Of a stretch of 16,501 nt of DNA, positions 11,832-16,501 are shown in pieces. The notes under the pieces are model-generated. The model was not told where the DNA came from. It did no database searches and saw nothing but the letters and a program-made list of their open reading frames with translations. Source of the stretch: Candidatus Nomurabacteria bacterium CG_4_10_14_0_2_um_filter_30_12 (GTDB lineage: Bacteria; Patescibacteriota; Minisyncoccia; Phycocordibacterales; UBA9973); the NCBI GenBank assembly GCA_002792755.1, contig PFOY01000036.1:1-16501 (forward strand), given 5' to 3'. Positions within the stretch are counted from its first letter, which is position 1; the number at the start of each line of letters is the position of its first letter. A program made the translations under genes and the position numbers.

Positions 11832-12731
11832 TTACCTACCAATCAAAGCTTTTATTCTGTCTTCTACTTTGGGATGAGTGCTAAAAAGACTAGATATTTC
11901 TTTTTTTAATTGTCTCCCACTACCAAAAGGATTAACAATAAAAAGATGAGCAGTAGCTTTATTTGCATATTGCATTTTACTTGAATGACTTGAAATTTTC
12001 TGTAGTGCACTAGCAAGACCTTCTGGATAACGAGTAATGAGGGCACCAGAAGCATCTGCCAAAAATTCCCTTTTACGAGATATAGCAAACTGTAAAAGCA
12101 TAGCAAAAATAGGAACTAGAATTGAAATTACAATTCCAACAATTATCATTATTCCACCATTATTATTTTCACTATCTCTACTTCTTCCTAAACCAAAAAA
12201 AGTAGATCGTAAAAAAATATCAGCCACAATAGAGACAAAACCAACAAGTACGACAACAACCGTCGAAAGCAAAATATCTCTATTCCCTATATGAGAAAGC
12301 TCATGAGCAATCACTCCCTCAAGCTCAGTTTTATCTAAAATCGAAAGTAAACCTGTCGTCACACAGACAACGGCATGATTCTTGTCACGTCCTGTCGCAA
12401 AAGCATTAGGAGAAACTTCTTCCATAATACAAACCTTAGGCATTGGAAGCCCTGCTGTAATTGAAAGATTTTCAACTGTATTCCAAAGATCTATGTTGTC
12501 TTCTCTCTTTATATATCTAGCATGATTTAATTTGAGTGCAATTTTATCTGAATACCAATAACTTGCAACATTCATCACAATACTAAAAATAACAAAAATA
12601 TAAAGAATATTTGGATTCCCATAATACTGTGAAAAGAAAAATCCAATACCAATAACTATTACTAAAAATACGCTCATCAAAAGCCATGTTTTTGTAATAT
12701 TTTTTGATTGTTGTGTATATAATGTAGCCAT
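11832..12731 (-). CDS. htpX: HtpX-type M48 membrane zinc metalloprotease
   Basis: The 299-residue protein has two N-terminal membrane segments (~14-32, 40-58), a cytoplasmic catalytic part with AHELSH (zinc ligands His143 and His147, catalytic Glu144), two further membrane segments (~155-175, 193-215) and KREFLADA supplying the third ligand. HtpX degrades misfolded membrane proteins. The length matches the family. Its ATG directly follows the lemA stop codon, the common LemA-HtpX pairing, which suggests co-translation and a shared envelope quality-control role. Confidence 0.94.
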   Translation of the reverse strand: MATLYTQQSKNITKTWLLMSVFLVIVIGIGFFFSQYYGNPNILYIFVIFSIVMNVASYWYSDKIALKLNHARYIKREDNIDLWNTVENLSITAGLPMPKVCIMEEVSPNAFATGRDKNHAVVCVTTGLLSILDKTELEGVIAHELSHIGNRDILLSTVVVVLVGFVSIVADIFLRSTFFGLGRSRDSENNNGGIMIIVGIVISILVPIFAMLLQFAISRKREFLADASGALITRYPEGLASALQKISSHSSKMQYANKATAHLFIVNPFGSGRQLKKEISSLFSTHPKVEDRIKALIGR

Positions 12732-13289
12732 TTAGAATTTAACTTCAACAGGATTTTGAGCAACATCGTTATCGGCAAGATCAAATAATTCCATTTTTGA
12801 GAATTTAAAAGTACTCGCAATAACATTATTAGGAAAACTCTCTATTGAAATATTTAAATCTCTTACATTACTATTATAAAATCTGCGAGCTGCTTGAATT
12901 TTATTCTCTGTATCGGAAAGTTCACTTTGTAATGCTAAGAAATTTTGATTTGCTTTCAATTCTGGATAAGCTTCTGAAATTGCAAAAACAGATTTTAGTG
13001 CTCCAGTTAACATATTTTCTGCTCCAGCTTTATCTGACAAACTTCCTGCCCCCATAGCTAAACTACGAGCCTTTGTAACATTTTCAAATACACTTGATTC
13101 ATGAGTAGCATAACCTTTTACAGTATTTACCAAATTTGGAATTAAATCATATCTACGTTTTAATTGAACTTCAATATCAGCCCAAGCTTCTTTTGTACGA
13201 TTAATTAATCTAACAAAACTATTATATGCAAAAATAATCCACAAAACGACAAGTCCTAAAACTATCAAAATAATTGTTAATATATCCAT
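12732..13289 (-). CDS. lemA: LemA family protein
   Basis: The 185-residue protein has an N-terminal membrane segment (~4-23, TIILIVLGLVVLWIIFAYNS) followed by the characteristic helical body. The signature NRTKEAWADIEVQLKRRYDL, with IPNLVNTVKGYATHE, is clear, and FYNSNVRDLNISIESFPNNV is the conserved C-terminal helix. LemA proteins are helical-bundle membrane proteins of uncertain role, often encoded with HtpX, as here where the two genes abut. The protein probably exposes its bundle outside the membrane. A TATAAT at 13347-13352 may be the promoter. Confidence 0.95.
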   Translation of the reverse strand: MDILTIILIVLGLVVLWIIFAYNSFVRLINRTKEAWADIEVQLKRRYDLIPNLVNTVKGYATHESSVFENVTKARSLAMGAGSLSDKAGAENMLTGALKSVFAISEAYPELKANQNFLALQSELSDTENKIQAARRFYNSNVRDLNISIESFPNNVIASTFKFSKMELFDLADNDVAQNPVEVKF

Positions 13290-13346
13290 ATATTTTATCG
13301 CAAAAAGCGAAATTAAATTAATAAATAATAAACCGAACCAGTTATT

Positions 13347-13352
13347 ATTATA
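13347..13352 (-). promoter_or_regulatory. Possible -10 element of lemA-htpX-gatCA
   Basis: TATAAT on the minus strand lies between secF and lemA, about 58 nt before ATG 13289. No -35 box is convincing. A small TCGC/GCGA hairpin sits between it and the start codon. Confidence 0.4.
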
Positions 13353-13370
13353 TCATAAAAAATCTCTTTT

Positions 13371-14276
13371 TTATTTTTTTGCTTGCTTATTAGTTTGCAA
13401 TTCTTCAATTAAAACAAGTAGTGGAGATGCAAGAAATATAGAGGAATATGTTCCAAAAAACATTCCAGCTGTGAGCATTAATGCAAAATATTTAATAGAT
13501 TCTGGACCAAAAAAGAAAAGAGACAATAATACTATAATAACAGTAAGTGATGTGAAAATAGATCGCATATATGATTGATCTAAACTTCTTCCGACAGTAT
13601 CATTAAAATTAGTCTCTATTTTATTTCTTAAATTCTCTCGAATTCTATCAAAAATAACAATAGTATCAGAAACAGATAACCCTAAAATAGTAAGTGCTGC
13701 AACAACAAATAATGTATCTACTTCAGCTCCATAAAAATGACTAAGAATAGTAAAAAGTCCAATCGGTATAATAACATCATGAAGTAATGAAACGATAGCC
13801 ATTAAACCATATTTCCAAGAAGAAACTGGTTTAGAAACTTTTCTGAATGCAAATGCAATAAATAATATAATTCCAATAGATACAAGGACTATGGCAATAA
13901 TAGCTTTTCTTGTAAGTTCTCGTCCAACAGAAGGACCAATAGAATTAAAATCTTTTTCTTCTAGTGGATTTTTACCATCTTGTGAAAGTGTTTTTAAAAG
14001 CAAAGAATGTTGTATTTCAGTCAAATCAACAGATTTAATAATATAACCTAATTCTCCTGTTGGTTGGATAAGTATAGAACCAATATCAAGGGTTTTAAAC
14101 TGTGCATCCAAATCAGCTTGTACTGGTCTATAATTTGTATAAACAACTTCAGTCAATGCACCACCTTTAAAATCAATACCAATCTGTAAACCAAAAATAA
14201 AAATAGATGCAATAGAAAGTAAAACCAAAATTACTGATATACTAAGAAATATTTTTTTGTGTTTAATAATAAACAT
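13371..14276 (-). CDS. secF: Protein translocase subunit SecF
   Basis: The 301-residue protein has the normal SecF plan. It begins with a first membrane segment (~10-30), then IGIDFKGGALTEVVYTN and a periplasmic domain. Five further membrane segments carry SIGIILFIAFAFR, LLHDVIIPIGLF, ILGLSVSDTIVIFDRIREN and the C-terminal LASPLLVLIEEL. The D-T-I-V-I-F-D-R-I-R-E-N segment is the family signature. With SecD it uses the proton motive force to help protein export through SecYEG. It follows secD after a 72-nt spacer occupied by an inverted repeat. Confidence 0.96.
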   Translation of the reverse strand: MFIIKHKKIFLSISVILVLLSIASIFIFGLQIGIDFKGGALTEVVYTNYRPVQADLDAQFKTLDIGSILIQPTGELGYIIKSVDLTEIQHSLLLKTLSQDGKNPLEEKDFNSIGPSVGRELTRKAIIAIVLVSIGIILFIAFAFRKVSKPVSSWKYGLMAIVSLLHDVIIPIGLFTILSHFYGAEVDTLFVVAALTILGLSVSDTIVIFDRIRENLRNKIETNFNDTVGRSLDQSYMRSIFTSLTVIIVLLSLFFFGPESIKYFALMLTAGMFFGTYSSIFLASPLLVLIEELQTNKQAKK

Positions 14277-14286
14277 ATAATTAAAT

Positions 14287-14345
14287 CCAGGCTTTAGGCT
14301 CTAAGCGCTAGCTTTTTTTCAATTTAGCTAATGCCTAAGGCCTGG
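14287..14345. repeat. 13-bp inverted repeat between secD and secF
   Basis: CCAGGCTTTAGGC (14287-14299) and GCCTAAGGCCTGG (14333-14345) pair over 13 bp with one T-G. The 33-nt loop contains GCGCTAGC and TTAGCTAA. It is G+C-rich compared with the genes around it and fills nearly the whole spacer. It lacks a terminator-type T run directly after the stem. Confidence 0.7.
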
Positions 14346-14348
14346 TGC

Positions 14349-15710
14349 CTACTTACCTACCCCTGAACCAAATAAAAATCTCGCGACCTTACTTTCTCCT
14401 ATAAAAATAAAACCAGAAAGAAAAATCCTAGAAATCATAACAGCAGAAAACATTGATATTAAAACTCCAATACCAAGTGTCAAAGCAAAACCTTTAATCA
14501 AAGATGTACCAAACCAAAAAAGAATTATAGCTGAAATAATTGTTGAAAAATTTGAATCACGAATAGAAGACCAAGCACGCTGGAAACCAGCAGATACAGC
14601 ATCGGCAATAGTTCTACCAGAACGTAATTCTTCTTTTACTCGTTCAAAAATAAGAATATTTGCATCTACAGCAATACCAATAGAAATAATAAATCCCGCA
14701 ATACCAGCTGCTGTAAGAGTGACTGGAAGCAATTTAAATAAAGCTAACATTATAGTAACGTATATAAAAAGAGCCAAAACTGCTATCAATCCTGGTAAGC
14801 GATACCAAAGAATTAAAAATAATGCTACAACTAAAAATCCAATAATCGCAGCTTTCACACCAGCTGTAACAGCATTACCACCGAGTGTAGCTCCTATGGT
14901 TTGTCTAGATAAAAGAGTAATAGGTACTGGAAGTGCACCTGAATTTAATCTACCAACTAATTGTTTACCTTCTGTCGGAGTAAAACTACCAGATATAATA
15001 GCTTGTCCATTTGGAATCTCTTCACGTACGACTGGAGTAGAAATAGGTGCTCCATCTAAATAAATAGCAACCATTTTACCTACATTATCTTTTGTAATCT
15101 GTGCAAAAAGTTTTGTACCTGTATCGTCAAATTGCAAACTTACTTTTGGTTCACGAGTAGTTTGATCAAATTCTAAAGTAGCTTTTTTAAGATATCTACC
15201 AGTAAGCTCTGTAGGTATAAATTGAGGTGAGGTATCTAGCGTGACTTTTCCATCTTTGTCTACTGTTGCTTTTTGTGGAGTATCCTTAGGTGCTTCAATT
15301 TTAAATTCTAAAAGAGGAGTCTGCCCTATCATAGCTGTTGCTTTTTCTACATCTGTAACACCAGGAAGATCAACAATCAACTTTTCTTCTGCACCAGAAA
15401 CAAAACCACTATTTTGTACTTGTACTACTGGCTCAGAGACACCAAAAAGATTCACCCTGCGTTCAATAACGTCACGTAATGAATCCATTGAAACAGATAC
15501 CTGACCATTTGGAACTGCACTGACATCAGCCTTATAAATCAAATGACTTCCTCCAGAAAGGTCTAAGCCAAGACGAAATGGAAAACTCTTAAAAAAAGAA
15601 ATCTCATTCTCAAAATTAGAATTTAACTTTGGCTCTGACTTAAAAACAAAAAAAGCCACTAGAGACCCTAAAATGAACACTATTAAGATATAAATCACTT
15701 TTTTCCACAT
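14349..15710 (-). CDS. secD: Protein translocase subunit SecD
   Basis: The 453-residue protein begins with a membrane segment (~5-23) and then FRLGLDLSGGSHLIYKADVS, the conserved D-LxGG motif of the first periplasmic domain. A large periplasmic region follows (VERRVNLFGVSEPVVQVQ and GRLNSGALPVPI). Five C-terminal membrane segments include GIAVDANILIFERVKEELR, the SecD signature. Its shorter P1 region is normal for compact bacterial forms. It acts with SecF, the next gene, in proton-driven protein export. The last residues (FLFGSGVGK) overlap no other gene. Confidence 0.96.
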   Translation of the reverse strand: MWKKVIYILIVFILGSLVAFFVFKSEPKLNSNFENEISFFKSFPFRLGLDLSGGSHLIYKADVSAVPNGQVSVSMDSLRDVIERRVNLFGVSEPVVQVQNSGFVSGAEEKLIVDLPGVTDVEKATAMIGQTPLLEFKIEAPKDTPQKATVDKDGKVTLDTSPQFIPTELTGRYLKKATLEFDQTTREPKVSLQFDDTGTKLFAQITKDNVGKMVAIYLDGAPISTPVVREEIPNGQAIISGSFTPTEGKQLVGRLNSGALPVPITLLSRQTIGATLGGNAVTAGVKAAIIGFLVVALFLILWYRLPGLIAVLALFIYVTIMLALFKLLPVTLTAAGIAGFIISIGIAVDANILIFERVKEELRSGRTIADAVSAGFQRAWSSIRDSNFSTIISAIILFWFGTSLIKGFALTLGIGVLISMFSAVMISRIFLSGFIFIGESKVARFLFGSGVGK

Positions 15711-15726
15711 AAATATCTAGCTATTC

Positions 15727-15799
15727 TATACCCCCACACCTAAAAAGTCAATGAATAGAAGGCTAATTCCACATAAAAAAAATTAGGTGTGGGGGTATA
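15727..15799. repeat. 17-bp perfect inverted repeat between PAP2 gene and secD
   Basis: TATACCCCCACACCTAA (15727-15743) and its exact reverse complement (15783-15799) flank a 39-nt loop. The right arm encodes the last residues and the stop codon of the PAP2 protein (VYPHT). It could stop transcription by folding. The GGTGTGGGG core also occurs in the hairpin at 19-50. Confidence 0.85.
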
Positions 15800-16322
15800 C
15801 ATTTTTTAAAAAAAATGCAATGGTAAAACCTAAAACAAATCCACCTAAAATATCTACTGGAAAATGAACTCCCGCGATAATTCGTGCAAAACCTATCAAT
15901 AATGTAAAGAAAATAAATATATAACCAACTTTTTTGTGACTAAAAAAAAGTGAAAAAGCTAAAGCCATAAAGAATGTGGCATGTCCTGATGGAAAAGCAT
16001 AACCTGTCTCAGAAAAAAGAGGTATAACATTTGAAAATATATCAAAAGGTCTTTCTGTATGAAATAAATATTTCAATAAATAGGCCAAGACCCAAACAAA
16101 AGTACCAGAAAAAAATACAAAAGTAATTTCTTTCCATTTTTTTATAAATTCTTTTATCGTACCTTGAGAAAACAAAACTTCATGATGAAAAATCAAAAAT
16201 AAAAAAGCAAAAAGTACCACAAAGTAGGGAAAAATATCAGCAAAAAAAATAATTACTCCATCAAAAATTTCTGACTGGTGAGCTAAATTATAAAAAAAGA
16301 AAAAGACTTGATTATTTAACAT
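15783..16322 (-). CDS. PAP2-family phosphatase (undecaprenyl-diphosphatase-like)
   Basis: The 179-residue protein has about five to six membrane segments and the three phosphatase motifs. These are KYLFHTERP (motif 1, K..H..RP), PSGH (motif 2, about residues 112-115) and RIIAGVHFPVDILGG (motif 3, with catalytic His and Asp). PAP2 membrane enzymes of this form dephosphorylate lipid diphosphates such as undecaprenyl diphosphate outside the membrane. The substrate is inferred from the family and small size. The start overlaps the folD stop by 11 nt. The C-terminus lies in an inverted-repeat arm. Confidence 0.9.
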   Translation of the reverse strand: MLNNQVFFFFYNLAHQSEIFDGVIIFFADIFPYFVVLFAFLFLIFHHEVLFSQGTIKEFIKKWKEITFVFFSGTFVWVLAYLLKYLFHTERPFDIFSNVIPLFSETGYAFPSGHATFFMALAFSLFFSHKKVGYIFIFFTLLIGFARIIAGVHFPVDILGGFVLGFTIAFFLKNVYPHT

Positions 16323-16501
16323 TTTTTTGTTTCGCTACATTAAGTACATTATTTAGGAGCATCGCTACGGTCACAGGCCCTACCCCTCCTGGCACAGGAG
16401 ATATAAAACCTCCTACATTTTTTACAGATTCAAAATCAACATCACCCACAATACCAGCACCAGATTCTGAAGTACCTGCATCTATCAAAATGGCTCCTTT
16501 C
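16312..16501 (-). CDS. folD: FolD bifunctional methylene-THF dehydrogenase/cyclohydrolase (C-terminal part)
   Basis: Only the last ~62 residues are in the window; the gene continues beyond the right edge. The reading KGAILIDAGTSESGAGIVGD, then FISPVPGGVGPVTVAMLLNN, contains the FolD signature PGGVGPVT. FolD interconverts 5,10-methylene- and 10-formyl-tetrahydrofolate through two activities. The stop codon TAA (16314-16312) lies within the PAP2 start region, so the two genes overlap and are probably co-transcribed. Confidence 0.93.
   Translation of the reverse strand, partial: KGAILIDAGTSESGAGIVGDVDFESVKNVGGFISPVPGGVGPVTVAMLLNNVLNVAKQKNVK

Noticed and set aside
1..16501. CRISPR array
   Set aside because: No set of regularly spaced direct repeats was found; repeats here are inverted pairs or the single TR/VR pair.

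Overview
The window is A+T-rich, with small tightly packed genes, several promoters placed directly at start codons, and protein families typical of ultra-small Patescibacteria (CPR, Parcubacteria/Nomurabacteria-like). That placement is an inference from gene content and style, not a search result.

Left part (1-4303): an ArsR-type regulator with a YruB-like glutaredoxin (minus strand); a plus-strand unit of a secreted protein, an ECF sigma factor and a membrane protein that overlaps it; two minus-strand membrane-anchored proteins of unknown role; and the decayed remains of a YraQ/ArsP-type permease.

Middle part (4431-7200): a complete diversity-generating retroelement (DGR). It has a DGR-type reverse transcriptase, an Avd accessory protein on the opposite strand, a 127-bp template repeat (TR, 5863-5989) and a target gene (6400-6996) whose last 127 coding bases are the variable repeat (VR, 6404-6530). 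All 18 TR/VR differences fall on TR adenines of the coding strand and change 14 residues; the other bases are identical. The target has a consensus sigma-70 promoter, a long structured leader and its own terminator. It is far more G+C-rich than its surroundings, so the cassette was probably acquired.

Right-middle part (7210-9392): a RelE-like toxin ORF without a credible start, then a tRNA cluster holding two endonuclease-like genes. A LAGLIDADG endonuclease runs into tRNA-Asp, and an HTH plus LAGLIDADG-like gene runs into a CAU tRNA. Both use the tRNA's T8-A9-G10 as their TAG stop, in the same frame, and both have similar promoters about 6-7 nt before the ATG. An initiator tRNA diverges from them.

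Right part (9439-16501): minus-strand housekeeping genes. These are folD (partial), a PAP2 phosphatase, secD, secF, lemA, htpX, gatC, gatA and a membrane protein with a HEPN-like Rx4H motif. gatA carries an in-frame 47-bp near-perfect palindrome. Long inverted repeats lie between secD and secF and between the PAP2 gene and secD.
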